Part shown: positions 33,645 to 43,062 of the stretch, one piece after another
Numbering within the stretch: the stretch's first letter is position 1
Layout: each line of letters opens with the position of its first letter
NCBI GenBank assembly: GCA_902493385.1
Contig: CABUPO010000002.1
Location: forward strand, 62,001 to 126,000
Source of the DNA: an uncultured Lachnospiraceae bacterium
GTDB taxonomy: Bacteria; Bacillota; Clostridia; Lachnospirales; Lachnospiraceae
Direction: 5' to 3'
Length of the DNA: 64,000 bases
Program-made: the position numbers and the translations under genes
The notes under the pieces: generated by a model
The model's database searches: none
What the model saw: the letters and a program-made list of their open reading frames with translations, nothing else
What the model was told of the DNA's origin: nothing

Positions 33645-34120
33645 AGATGTAATGTTATATCCTTTCCACAAGGCTTATATGGCCTGAAGGTAACTCCTGA
33701 AGCTTTTAACATATTCTTTGCAGCAATAGTAGAGTCTGTTTCGGAATATTTATCGCTTAAATATATTATTTCAGTAATGCCCGATTGTATAATTGCTTTT
33801 GTACATTCGTTGCATGGAAACAGAGTTGTATATATTCTCGAACCTGCAAGGCCGATGCCTCTGTAGTTGAGAAGAGCGTTAAGCTCTGCGTGACATACGT
33901 AAAGATATTTGGTTTCGAGCGGCGTACCGGCGCGTTCCCAGGGAAATTCATCATCACTGCATCCAATAGGCATACCGTTGTAGCCTACGGAAAGTATTTT
34001 GTTATCCTGGCTGACTATACATGCTCCTACAGAGGTCGAAGGATCCTTGCTCCTTTCTGCCGAGAGGAGAGATATGCCCATAAAATATTCGTCCCATTTC
34101 AGGTAGTCTTGTTTTTTCAT
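33641..34120 (-). CDS. dCMP deaminase
   Basis: 159 residues, ATG after AAGGAA. The zinc site is built from HAELNALL and PCNECTKAI, the CDA/dCMP deaminase pattern. DPSTSVGACIV and NGMPIGCSDDEFPW are typical of the ComEB/dCMP deaminase family. The reaction is dCMP to dUMP, feeding dTMP synthesis. ComEB paralogs named for competence are enzymes of this same family. It is upstream of and overlaps the DMT transporter gene. Confidence 0.9.
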   Translation of the reverse strand: MKKQDYLKWDEYFMGISLLSAERSKDPSTSVGACIVSQDNKILSVGYNGMPIGCSDDEFPWERAGTPLETKYLYVCHAELNALLNYRGIGLAGSRIYTTLFPCNECTKAIIQSGITEIIYLSDKYSETDSTIAAKNMLKASGVTFRPYKPCGKDITLHL

Positions 34121-34149
34121 ATGGTTCCTTCCTTAGTTGAAAATAAAAT

Positions 34150-34190
34150 ATAAAAATGAAATAGAGCCGCTACATAACTGTAACAGCTCT
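34150..34190 (-). terminator. Terminator after rpsT
   Basis: On the minus strand AGAGCTGTTAC pairs with GTAGCGGCTCT (two G-U pairs), followed by ATTTCATTTTT. Confidence 0.7.
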
Positions 34191-34208
34191 TTGATATATC
34201 GTAAGTAA

Positions 34209-34472
34209 TTAAGCTAATTTATTAACAGCGACTGTAAGTCTTGAAATCTTTCTTGATGCTGTATTCTTATGGTATATACCTTTGCGCTGAGCTTTATCTA
34301 TCTCTGAAATTGCATTTTTCAATGCAGCAGCAGCCGCTTCAGAGTCCTTTGCAGCAATAGCAGCGTCTACCTTTTTAATAGCTGTCTTGACTTTTGATTT
34401 AATTGACTTATTTCTGTCGGCTTTTGTCCTGTTCACTATTATTCTTTTCTTTGCAGACTTAATATTAGCCAT
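34209..34472 (-). CDS. rpsT: Ribosomal protein S20
   Basis: 87 residues; the ATG at 34472 follows GGAGGTG. Lys/Ala-rich, starts MANIKSAKKRI and has KGIYHKNTASRKISRL, the S20 C-terminal signature. A primary 16S rRNA-binding protein. It is divergent from gpr, the usual clostridial arrangement. The 5' UTR can fold (CATAAG with CTTATG around GTAGG/CCTAC, about 34499-34541), which could serve autoregulation; that part is inference. Confidence 0.97.
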   Translation of the reverse strand: MANIKSAKKRIIVNRTKADRNKSIKSKVKTAIKKVDAAIAAKDSEAAAAALKNAISEIDKAQRKGIYHKNTASRKISRLTVAVNKLA

Positions 34473-34548
34473 GATCACACCTCCTATGTATATGAATTCA
34501 TAAGCGGCATGTAGGGAGACACGTAATCCTACTTATGCACACCTATGT

Positions 34549-34577
34549 ATTCTATTATAAATAATTAAGCGTGTCAA
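34549..34577 (-). promoter_or_regulatory. Promoter of rpsT
   Basis: On the minus strand, TTGACA and TAGAAT separated by 17 bp. Confidence 0.75.
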
Positions 34578-34602
34578 CACTTATTTACATAAATTTGCTA
34601 TA

Positions 34603-34631
34603 TGAATAGTAATTGTTTTATTTGCATAGAA
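34603..34631 (+). promoter_or_regulatory. Sigma-G/sigma-F-like promoter of gpr
   Basis: TGAATA and CATAGAA separated by 16 bp, close to the forespore sigma-G pattern (TGAATA / CATACTA). No sigma-A promoter is evident nearby. Confidence 0.5.
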
Positions 34632-34653
34632 TGTACAGTACGGGGTGATATAA

Positions 34654-35571
34654 TTGATAGAAAAAAGGACAGACCTTGCACTTGAAAGGCGCGAAAGCTT
34701 TCCTGAGGATGATGTTGAGATAAAAGGCGTTTCGCTTGAAAAAGAACAGGTGCTGATAGATGAAAAAAGTAATCTTAAGCTTAATATATCTACTGTAAAG
34801 ATATTAAACGACGCCGGGGCGGAAAAAATGGGGAAGCCTAAAGGCAGTTATATTACATTAGAAACAGGAGATATATGCAGATTGTCAGACGAGTGTCTGG
34901 GCAGAATAGAGGATGAGATTGCGGAAAGTATAAAGGAGCTTGCCGGAATACTGTCAGAGCAGCGCGTTATGATTGCCGGACTTGGAAACAGGCATGTAAC
35001 TGCCGATTCACTTGGCCCTTTGGTAGTCGACAGTCTTAATATTACAGGGCATCTCGCAAATGAATACGGCCCTGAATTTTTAAGAAAAATAGGCATGGGC
35101 GAAGTGTATGGAGTTGCGCCCGGAGTTATGGCGCAGACAGGCATGGAAGCAGCTTCGGTACTTGAGAGCCTTGTAGATTCAGTTAATCCCGATGTATTGA
35201 TAGTCATAGACGCGCTTGCGGCACGTTCTGTCAGCAGGGTGGCCGCTACAATTCAGATAACAGATACCGGGATTAATCCGGGTTCAGGAGTTGGAAACCA
35301 CAGACGGGGAATCAGCAAAGAAAGCATTGGCATTAAAGTTATTGCAATAGGCATACCGACCGTAGTAGAAGCAGAGGTTATTGTTTCTGACAGAATAGAG
35401 GAATTTATGAGAAAACAAGGCTTTGACGATAATGATATACAAAGCTTTATAATAAATATGGGTGAACCTGAGATAAATAATATGTACGTTACGCCGAAGA
35501 ATATAGATGAGACAATACGCGATATGGGCGAACTCGTGGCAATGTCAATCAATAAATGTACGCGAATATAA
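34654..35571 (+). CDS. gpr: Germination protease GPR
   Basis: 305 residues with a TTG start after GGGGTGAT. RTDLALE near the N-terminus (Asp7) is the conserved GPR block; GLGNRHVTADSLGPLVV, PGVMAQTGMEA and IDALAARS are further signatures. GPR is made as a zymogen in the forespore and degrades small acid-soluble spore proteins at germination. The predicted propeptide is very short (about four residues). It is followed 21 bp later by spoIIP and preceded by a forespore-type promoter, so the lineage retains sporulation genes. Confidence 0.95.
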   Translation: MIEKRTDLALERRESFPEDDVEIKGVSLEKEQVLIDEKSNLKLNISTVKILNDAGAEKMGKPKGSYITLETGDICRLSDECLGRIEDEIAESIKELAGILSEQRVMIAGLGNRHVTADSLGPLVVDSLNITGHLANEYGPEFLRKIGMGEVYGVAPGVMAQTGMEAASVLESLVDSVNPDVLIVIDALAARSVSRVAATIQITDTGINPGSGVGNHRRGISKESIGIKVIAIGIPTVVEAEVIVSDRIEEFMRKQGFDDNDIQSFIINMGEPEINNMYVTPKNIDETIRDMGELVAMSINKCTRI

Positions 35572-35592
35572 CATTGTAAGGAGACCTGTATT

Positions 35593-36822
35593 ATGCATAA
35601 TATTAAAATAAATAAAATCTTTGGAGCATTGGCAGGATTTGTTTTGATTGTTCTTATGTCGGCTGCATTTTCAGGATATTCTGTTAATATAAAGCATATT
35701 TCTGATATTGTATGCCGTATTTTTTATGAAAATAGTCCTTTGTCTTATGTCAGCGTGGCATTTTCAGGCACAGAGGATGGAACAAAGGTTATATGCTCCT
35801 GTTTTTATAACAGTATTTCTCCTTACGGCTCAGTCATTTCTGAAGCGGCGTATAATTATAAGGGAAATATAATGCTTGGTGACAATCAGGCAAAGATAGG
35901 AGCAAGCAGCTACATATTGAAAAAAGCGGTATCGGAAAATGAAGCGATTTCCGGAAACGTAAAGGTTATATATGGAGATGAATATAATGAAAACATGGCT
36001 GTGTCGGGAAGCGCAATTACAGCTTCAGCGCCTTCTGAAGCTGAAAGCAATATTGTAAGCGAATTGAAAAATAATATGAGCACGGATTATCTTCTTAAAA
36101 ATTTTTATATTGTGGATTCAACGACGTCAGTAAAAAAATCCATGTTTAACGTAGAAAAAATGCTTAGCAGGGATTATACGATTAAAAAGAAAAAAGAACC
36201 GCAGATTCTTATCTATCATACCCATGCTGCCTCGGAAAGCTTTGCGGGGAGCACGCCGGGCGTAATGGAAGAAGGGATATTAGGAGTTGGAGATTATCTT
36301 ACAGAGGTTCTTTCCGGTACATATGGATATAATGTATATCACGACCGCACTGCATATGATATGATTAATGGCAAAATTGACAGAAGTCTTGCATACGCAA
36401 AAGCTCTTCCTTCCATATCGCAGATATTAAAAGACAATCCTTCAATTGAAGTTGTGATAGACCTTCACCGTGACGGCGTGTCAGGCAATACTCATACGGT
36501 AACTGATATAGGCGGTAAAAAGACGGCTAAAATCATGTTTTTTAACGGTATAAGCAGAAGCGCTTCGGGCCCTAGAAAATATCTGAAAAATGACAATCTG
36601 TCCGATAATATTTCATTCGCACTTCAGATGAAACTGGCGGCTATGGAAATGTATCCTGACTATACCAAACCGATATATATTAAAGGTTACAGATATAATA
36701 TGCATCTGGCAAAAAGATGTCTTCTTATAGAGCTTGGAAATCAGAATAATACCTTTGAGGAAGCAAAAAATGCGATGCTGCCTCTTGCAGATATACTTAA
36801 CAGAGTGCTTATGGGAGAATAA
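35593..36822 (+). CDS. spoIIP: Stage II sporulation protein P
   Basis: 409 residues, ATG after AAGGAGA. An N-terminal membrane helix (about 8-30) and a serine/alanine-rich linker precede the SpoIIP amidase/endopeptidase domain (about 200-409): LIYHTHAAESF-like zinc region, IDLHRDG, IELGNQNNTFEEA. It degrades septal peptidoglycan with SpoIID and SpoIIM during engulfment. gpr-spoIIP-lepA-hemW is the conserved order. Confidence 0.94.
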   Translation: MHNIKINKIFGALAGFVLIVLMSAAFSGYSVNIKHISDIVCRIFYENSPLSYVSVAFSGTEDGTKVICSCFYNSISPYGSVISEAAYNYKGNIMLGDNQAKIGASSYILKKAVSENEAISGNVKVIYGDEYNENMAVSGSAITASAPSEAESNIVSELKNNMSTDYLLKNFYIVDSTTSVKKSMFNVEKMLSRDYTIKKKKEPQILIYHTHAASESFAGSTPGVMEEGILGVGDYLTEVLSGTYGYNVYHDRTAYDMINGKIDRSLAYAKALPSISQILKDNPSIEVVIDLHRDGVSGNTHTVTDIGGKKTAKIMFFNGISRSASGPRKYLKNDNLSDNISFALQMKLAAMEMYPDYTKPIYIKGYRYNMHLAKRCLLIELGNQNNTFEEAKNAMLPLADILNRVLMGE

Positions 36823-36831
36823 GCATTTTGC

Positions 36832-36860
36832 TTGTGCTTGGAAGCAAAAAATAGTATAAT
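36832..36860 (+). promoter_or_regulatory. Promoter of lepA
   Basis: TTGTGC and TATAAT separated by 17 bp, 33 bp before the ATG. It gives lepA-hemW vegetative expression independent of the sporulation genes upstream. Confidence 0.55.
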
Positions 36861-36892
36861 TATATTATTCATGCTTAAGGAGGATAATTCTG

Positions 36893-38710
36893 ATGGCAGA
36901 CATTAATCAGAATAATATAAGAAATTTTTGCATTATCGCGCATATAGATCACGGTAAATCTACGCTTGCCGACAGAATCATTGAAAAAACAGGGCTGCTT
37001 ACCGAAAGAGAAATGCAGGCGCAGGTTTTAGACAATATGGAGCTTGAGAGAGAACGTGGAATTACAATTAAAGCTCAGACAGTCAGAATTGTATATACCG
37101 CGAAAAATGGAGAAGAGTATATATTTAATCTTATAGATACGCCGGGACATGTGGATTTCAATTATGAGGTATCAAGAAGCCTTGCTGCATGCGAGGGAGC
37201 GATACTTGTTGTAGACGCCGCACAGGGTATTGAGGCTCAGACTCTTGCAAACTGTTATCTTGCAATTGACCACGACCTTGAAATAATGCCTGTTATTAAT
37301 AAAATTGACCTTCCAAGCGCTGAACCGGAAAGAGTTATTAATGAAATTGAAGATGTTATAGGTCTTGAAGCGCATGATGCGCCTCTTATTTCAGCTAAGA
37401 ACGGTATTAATATTGACGAAGTTTTAGAGCAGATAGTAGAAAAAATTCCTGCGCCGAAGGGAGATGCAGGACAGCCTCTTAAGGCGCTTATATTTGATTC
37501 GCTTTATGATTCATATAAAGGAGTTATTGTATTTATCAGAATATTTGACGGAACTATTAAAAAAGGTACTCAGATGCTTATGATGGCTACAGGCGCCAAA
37601 GCAGAAGTTGTTGAGGTTGGAACGTTTGGAGCGGGACAGTTTATTCCATGTGATGAACTGTCTGCGGGAATGGTTGGATACGTTACAGCCAGTCTTAAAG
37701 ACGTATCGGGAACGCGCGTCGGAGATACTATTACGGACGCGCAGAATCCGTGTGCAGAGTCGCTTCCGGGATATAAAAAGGTACTGCCTATGGTATACTG
37801 CGGAATATATCCTGCGGATGGCGCTAAGTACCCTGACCTTAGAGATGCTCTTGAAAAGCTTCAGCTTAACGACGCTTCGCTTCAATATGAGCCTGAAACG
37901 AGTATTGCTTTAGGATTTGGATTCAGATGCGGATTTTTAGGACTGCTGCATCTTGAAATTATTCAGGAAAGACTTGAAAGGGAATATAATCTTGATATAG
38001 TTACAACGGCTCCGGGAGTTGTATATAAGGTACACAAGACAGACGGCAGCATGATAGAAGTTACCAATCCTTCCAACCTCCCTAATCCTTCAGAGATAGA
38101 TTATATGGAGGAGCCTGTAGTAGACGCGGAGATTATGGTAACTACCGAATATGTAGGCGCGATTATGACGTTGTGCCAGGAGCGCAGAGGCGTATATGTG
38201 GGAATGGAATATATGGAAGAAACGAGGGCTCTTCTTAAATATATCCTTCCGTTAAACGAAATAATATATGATTTTTTCGATTCATTAAAGTCACGTTCAA
38301 GAGGCTATGCTTCGTTTGACTACGACATAAAAGGATACCAGAGAGCAGAGCTTGTAAAACTGGATATATTGATTAACAGGGAAGAGGTCGACGCCCTGTC
38401 TTTTATAGTACATGCGGATTCGGCATATGAGCGCGGACGCAGGATGTGTGAGAAGCTTAAAAAAGAGATACCAAGACATTTGTTTGAGATTCCTGTTCAG
38501 GCAGCGATAGGAAGCAAGGTAATAGCCAGAGAGACCGTAAAAGCAGTGCGTAAGGACGTTCTTGCCAAATGCTACGGAGGAGATATTACCAGAAAAAAGA
38601 AGCTTCTTGAAAAGCAGAAGGAAGGCAAAAAACGCATGAGGCAGATTGGAAATGTAGAGATTCCTCAGAAAGCCTTTATGAGCGTTCTTAAGCTTGATGA
38701 CGAGGATTAA
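36893..38710 (+). CDS. lepA: Elongation factor 4 (LepA)
   Basis: 605 residues, the standard length. GTPase motifs AHIDHGKSTLA, RGITIKAQT, DTPGHVDF and NKIDLP are in order, followed by the EF-G-like domains and the LepA-specific C-terminus (AKCYGGDITRKKKLLEKQKEGKK). A ribosome-binding translational GTPase. hemW starts 2 bp after its stop. Confidence 0.97.
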   Translation: MADINQNNIRNFCIIAHIDHGKSTLADRIIEKTGLLTEREMQAQVLDNMELERERGITIKAQTVRIVYTAKNGEEYIFNLIDTPGHVDFNYEVSRSLAACEGAILVVDAAQGIEAQTLANCYLAIDHDLEIMPVINKIDLPSAEPERVINEIEDVIGLEAHDAPLISAKNGINIDEVLEQIVEKIPAPKGDAGQPLKALIFDSLYDSYKGVIVFIRIFDGTIKKGTQMLMMATGAKAEVVEVGTFGAGQFIPCDELSAGMVGYVTASLKDVSGTRVGDTITDAQNPCAESLPGYKKVLPMVYCGIYPADGAKYPDLRDALEKLQLNDASLQYEPETSIALGFGFRCGFLGLLHLEIIQERLEREYNLDIVTTAPGVVYKVHKTDGSMIEVTNPSNLPNPSEIDYMEEPVVDAEIMVTTEYVGAIMTLCQERRGVYVGMEYMEETRALLKYILPLNEIIYDFFDSLKSRSRGYASFDYDIKGYQRAELVKLDILINREEVDALSFIVHADSAYERGRRMCEKLKKEIPRHLFEIPVQAAIGSKVIARETVKAVRKDVLAKCYGGDITRKKKLLEKQKEGKKRMRQIGNVEIPQKAFMSVLKLDDED

Positions 38711-38712
38711 TT

Positions 38713-39870
38713 ATGTATAAAGATTTGTCTGTGTATATTCATATACCTTTTTGCATAAAGAAATGCAGTTATTGTGATTTCATATCGGCGGCTCCGAATA
38801 AAGGAGAGCTTCAGGCTTATAAGAATGCGCTTTGTGAAGAAATCAGACAGGCATATGGATATGCAGACCGTTATAACATAAGAACAGTGTTTATAGGAGG
38901 GGGAACACCATCTATATATCCTCCTGACGTCATAAGCGATATACTTTCATGTCTTAAGGAGACGTTTGAACAAAGGAGGCCGGGCTCCTTTGTTCCATGC
39001 GAGATAACTATAGAGTGCAATCCGGGCACGCTTAACGAATCCAAATTAATTACTTACAAAAAAGCGGGTATTAACAGATTAAGTATAGGGCTTCAGTCTG
39101 CGGATGATAATGAGCTTAAGTTTCTTGGACGTATTCATACATACAGTGAATGGGAAGAGAGCATCAGACTTGCCCATAAAATCGGATTTACTAATATTAA
39201 CACGGACATTATTTCCGGAATTCCATATCAGACAGAGGATTCCTTTAAAGAGACGCTTAAAAAGGCTGTCTGCCACAATCCTGAGCATATATCAGTATAC
39301 AGCCTTATTATAGAAGAAGGAACCCCGTTTTATGATATGTTCGGGCCGGGGAAAATTGGTGATTATGAGCTGGATTTATGGGAAGAAAGAGACAGAAAAA
39401 TATATGAATTTACTAATGAATACCTTTCTGCCTGCGGTTATAACAGATATGAGATATCTAATTATGCAAAAGAAGGATATGAATGCGCCCACAATATGGT
39501 GTATTGGAAAAGAGGAGATTACCTTGGCTTTGGACTTGCGGCAGCATCTATGACAGACAATGTTAGATTTTCGGTCACGGATTCGCTTGGCGAGTACCTT
39601 AACCCTGACGCAGTGCATGTAAAAGGCAGGCATGTATTAGAAAAAAGTGAGCAGATGTCAGAATATATGTTTTTGGGATTGAGGCTGACACAGGGGATAT
39701 CAATCAATGATTTTTATGATACTTTTGGAGTTGACATATATCAGGTATATGAAGATGTAATTGATAAATGGAAGCAAACAGGTATGCTGAACATAAAGAA
39801 CGGAAGGATATTCTGCTCTGAGAAAGGGCTTAATATATGCAACATGATAATGGCTGATTTTTTATTATAA
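38713..39870 (+). CDS. hemW: Radical SAM haem chaperone HemW-like protein
   Basis: 385 residues. Radical SAM motif CIKKCSYCDF with Cys14, Cys18 and Cys21; IGGGTPS, ECNPGTL, RLSIGLQS, then the HemN C-terminal domain. It lacks the N-terminal extension and CxxxCxxCxC arrangement of true oxygen-independent coproporphyrinogen oxidase, so HemW, a haem-binding chaperone, is preferred. It lies 2 bp after lepA, as usual in Firmicutes. No haem biosynthesis genes are nearby. Confidence 0.9.
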   Translation: MYKDLSVYIHIPFCIKKCSYCDFISAAPNKGELQAYKNALCEEIRQAYGYADRYNIRTVFIGGGTPSIYPPDVISDILSCLKETFEQRRPGSFVPCEITIECNPGTLNESKLITYKKAGINRLSIGLQSADDNELKFLGRIHTYSEWEESIRLAHKIGFTNINTDIISGIPYQTEDSFKETLKKAVCHNPEHISVYSLIIEEGTPFYDMFGPGKIGDYELDLWEERDRKIYEFTNEYLSACGYNRYEISNYAKEGYECAHNMVYWKRGDYLGFGLAAASMTDNVRFSVTDSLGEYLNPDAVHVKGRHVLEKSEQMSEYMFLGLRLTQGISINDFYDTFGVDIYQVYEDVIDKWKQTGMLNIKNGRIFCSEKGLNICNMIMADFLL

Positions 39871-39882
39871 GGAGGCTTTGCT

Positions 39883-40620
39883 ATGGAGAGTATAAAAAAG
39901 TTGTCAGAGGTATTAAAACATAGTGATAATATTGTATTTTTCGGTGGCGCCGGGGTTTCTACGGCAAGCGGTATACCTGACTTCAGAAGCTCGGATGGTC
40001 TGTATAGCAGAAAGCTTGGTAAAAATTTTTCTCCGGAGGAAGCGGTTTCGCATTCGTTTTTTATAAATTATCCGGATGAATTCTATGATTTTTACAAGAA
40101 AAATCTTATATATACTGATGCAGAACCGAATAAATGCCACGAGGCTCTCTATGAGCTTGAAAAAATGGGAAAGCTAAGAGCGGTTGTCACGCAGAATATA
40201 GACGGTCTGCATCAGAAGGCCGGCTCATCTAAAGTATATGAGCTGCACGGAAGCGTATTAAGAAATTATTGTGTAAAGTGCCATGCATTTTATGATGAAA
40301 AATATGTTGTATCTTCTAAAGGAATACCTTTGTGTGAAAAGTGCGGCGGAATAGTAAAACCTGATGTGGTCTTATATGAAGAAGGTCTTTCAGAATCGGT
40401 ATTAAGCGGAGCTATATCTGCAATTAGCGCGGCAGATACGCTGATTATTGGAGGAACGTCCCTTGTTGTATATCCGGCGGCGGGTCTTATACGTTATTTC
40501 AGGGGCAATAATCTTATACTCATTAATAAGAGCCGTACTAAAGAGGATAATAATGCGGATATGGTTATACATGACAGTATAGAAAAGGTTTTATACGAGG
40601 CTGTAATTGCAATAAGATAA
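39883..40620 (+). CDS. cobB: NAD-dependent protein deacylase (sirtuin)
   Basis: 245 residues. NAD-binding GAGVSTASGIPDFRS, TQNIDGLH, catalytic His in ELHGSV, a zinc site from CVKC and CEKC, and GTSLVVYPAAGL. The family removes acetyl and other acyl groups from lysine using NAD+. It starts 12 bp after hemW and is followed 20 bp later by the hybrid kinase, so the three may be cotranscribed. Confidence 0.94.
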   Translation: MESIKKLSEVLKHSDNIVFFGGAGVSTASGIPDFRSSDGLYSRKLGKNFSPEEAVSHSFFINYPDEFYDFYKKNLIYTDAEPNKCHEALYELEKMGKLRAVVTQNIDGLHQKAGSSKVYELHGSVLRNYCVKCHAFYDEKYVVSSKGIPLCEKCGGIVKPDVVLYEEGLSESVLSGAISAISAADTLIIGGTSLVVYPAAGLIRYFRGNNLILINKSRTKEDNNADMVIHDSIEKVLYEAVIAIR

Positions 40621-40640
40621 ATTGTTGAGGGGATAGCATT

Positions 40641-43001
40641 ATGACGCAGAAGTATACAGAAAAACTGAATACAGCTCTTGCAGCGGCGAATATAGTTACA
40701 TTTCAGTATTTCCCAAAAGAGCGTATGTGTATTAATTCGGATTTGGTATGCAGGTTATATGGATGCAGAAAAATATACAGGAATATGCCGGAGGCCTGTT
40801 TGGATATAATTGTAAATCCCGATAACCGTTCAGATTATCTCAAAATGTTTGACAGAATTAATGCAGGTGAAAGCGCTGCGTGTTCAGCATTTATTAGTAA
40901 TGATAAACAAAATAAATGGCAGATAACATTAACAACAGTTGAATATGATGATGAAGGAAAACCTGTTGAATGTATAGGTGTGATTGAGAATATTTCTGAG
41001 CAGATGCATAAGGAACATGAATATGAGCTGCTTTCATCGTCGCTTATTCTTATGAAAGATACATTTTACAGAATTGCCTGTATTGACATAGACAATAATT
41101 CTATGGAAACCATTACTATTGTAAGCGATGAGGCAGATGAGGCAGAGAGCTTTCTTAAAGACTACAGGAAAGCAATCATTGAATTTTGTGATGAGCGTGT
41201 TGAAAAGGAATACAAAGATAAATTTCTTGATATTATGCTTCCGGAAAAAATGAAGCAATTATTTGACGGCGGAACCAAATATACGGATATTACATACAAA
41301 CGGCTTGTTAAAGATGAATACCAGTGGATTCATTCTGAAATAATACCTCTTACAGATTATTGTCCGGGCAATCGGAAGGTTATATGGTATGTAAGGGATA
41401 TATCAGAGGAGAAGCTGGCGCTTTCGTTTTCTATGAGCAGCGTATATGCAAGCTGTTATTATATAAACATAGCTAAACGTTCTTTCTATACGATATTGAG
41501 AAATGGAAATTCAATTGACGTATTAGGAAAAACAGGAGATGCGGAAAAAAGGTTTTCAGATTACTGTAATAACAGTGTAGAAGAAAATTTCAGACAATCT
41601 GTTAAAGATTTTCTGAGTTTTTCAACGCTTGAAGAGAGACTGCATGAAAACGACGTTATATCTATTGAGTACAAAGTAAAAGATACAGGCTGGTGCAGGT
41701 GCAGCTTTATTGCAGTTACAAGAGATATATCAGGACAGTGCCGGTCCGTACTTCTTGCAGTTCAGATAATAGATGAGGAGAAGAAAAAAGAACTGGATTA
41801 CAGACATATGCTTAAAGAAGCTGTTGATAATGCGAACCGTGCAAATCGGGCGAAATCTGATTTCCTTTCACGCATGAGCCATGATATGCGCACGCCGATG
41901 AATGCGATTATCGGAATGGCGCAAATCGCCAATATGCATGTTCATGATACAGAAAAGGTTTTGGAATGTCTTAAAACTATATCCACCTCAGGCAGATATC
42001 TTATGGCGATGATTAATGAGGTACTGGATATGAATAAAATTGAACTGGGACAACTGGATTTACAGGAAGATGAGGCCGATCTGCAGGAAATCATTAATAA
42101 TATTACATATATGCTGCAGGATTCTGTTCGTGATAAACACCATGAATTAATAGTAGATACAGGCAATATTGAGCATAAAAGAGTTATGGTAGATGAAATT
42201 AAATTGCAGCAGGCGTTAATGAATTTTATGACTAATGCAATTAAATACACACCTGTTGGAGGCGTGATAAAATTTTTGGTGTCAGAGCTTCCTTCGGATA
42301 TTTTGCAGACAGGATATTATGAATTTATAGTTGAAGATAACGGTATAGGTATTGCGGATGAATTTATCCAACAGATATTTGAGCCTTTTTCAAGGGCAGA
42401 GGATACAAGAACTAATAAAATTGAGGGCAGCGGACTTGGTATGACTATCTCTGATAATATTATATCAAAGATGAACGGTAATATTGATATTAAGAGCAGG
42501 ATTAACGAGGGTTCAAAATTTACTATAACGATTCCCCTGAAATATGTCTGCGGAGAGGATGAGGAATATACCGGTGATACAGAAGCAGATGTAATTAATA
42601 TTACTAAAAAGAATTTTAAGGGATACAGGGTTCTTCTTGCAGAGGATAATGATATCAATGCAGAGATTGCCTGGGAAATTCTTAATATGGCAGGATTTGA
42701 AGTTGACATTGTTAATAACGGGCTGGAAGCGCTGGCCAGATTTGAAAATAGTTCTGAAGATTATTATGATATGATTATGATGGATATACAAATGCCGAAG
42801 ATGAATGGATACGAGGCTGCGGCTGCGATAAGAGCGCTTGTCAGAGAAGATGCTGGAAAAATACCTATAATAGCCATGACGGCCAATGCAATGCCGGAGG
42901 ATATACAGGCAGCAAAAAATGCCGGTATGGACGAACATATTGTAAAGCCGATAGATATTGCGCGGATGTATAATGTTCTGAATAAATTACTAAAGCAATA
43001 G
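40641..43001 (+). CDS. Hybrid sensor histidine kinase with C-terminal receiver domain
   Basis: 786 residues, ATG after GAGGGGA. Two or three PAS-like sensory regions (about 1-395), HisKA with phospho-acceptor His414 (SHDMRTPMNAI), HATPase_c (about 520-645: NFMTNAIKYTP, DNGIGI, GSGLGM), then a REC domain (about 670-786) with Asp715 in MMDIQMPKMNG and a conserved Lys in IVKPI. No membrane segment is apparent, so it is probably a cytosolic sensor. No separate response regulator or output domain is adjacent; phosphotransfer to an HPt protein elsewhere is expected. It ends at a strong bidirectional terminator. Confidence 0.93.
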   Translation: MTQKYTEKLNTALAAANIVTFQYFPKERMCINSDLVCRLYGCRKIYRNMPEACLDIIVNPDNRSDYLKMFDRINAGESAACSAFISNDKQNKWQITLTTVEYDDEGKPVECIGVIENISEQMHKEHEYELLSSSLILMKDTFYRIACIDIDNNSMETITIVSDEADEAESFLKDYRKAIIEFCDERVEKEYKDKFLDIMLPEKMKQLFDGGTKYTDITYKRLVKDEYQWIHSEIIPLTDYCPGNRKVIWYVRDISEEKLALSFSMSSVYASCYYINIAKRSFYTILRNGNSIDVLGKTGDAEKRFSDYCNNSVEENFRQSVKDFLSFSTLEERLHENDVISIEYKVKDTGWCRCSFIAVTRDISGQCRSVLLAVQIIDEEKKKELDYRHMLKEAVDNANRANRAKSDFLSRMSHDMRTPMNAIIGMAQIANMHVHDTEKVLECLKTISTSGRYLMAMINEVLDMNKIELGQLDLQEDEADLQEIINNITYMLQDSVRDKHHELIVDTGNIEHKRVMVDEIKLQQALMNFMTNAIKYTPVGGVIKFLVSELPSDILQTGYYEFIVEDNGIGIADEFIQQIFEPFSRAEDTRTNKIEGSGLGMTISDNIISKMNGNIDIKSRINEGSKFTITIPLKYVCGEDEEYTGDTEADVINITKKNFKGYRVLLAEDNDINAEIAWEILNMAGFEVDIVNNGLEALARFENSSEDYYDMIMMDIQMPKMNGYEAAAAIRALVREDAGKIPIIAMTANAMPEDIQAAKNAGMDEHIVKPIDIARMYNVLNKLLKQ

Positions 43002-43020
43002 TTGAGTGATGGTTAAAAAT

Positions 43021-43057
43021 AAGGGCTGACGCCTAATGCGTCAGCCCTTTATTTTTT
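43021..43057. terminator. Bidirectional terminator between the kinase and glnN
   Basis: AAGGGCTGACGC pairs with GCGTCAGCCCTT around a 5-nt loop, T-rich on the plus side (TTATTTTTTT) and on the minus side (TTATTTTTAA). Confidence 0.88.
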
Positions 43058-43062
43058 TATAC

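Noticed and set aside
38713..39870. Oxygen-independent coproporphyrinogen III oxidase (hemN)
   Set aside because: Position after lepA and the motif layout fit HemW; HemN-specific features are missing.
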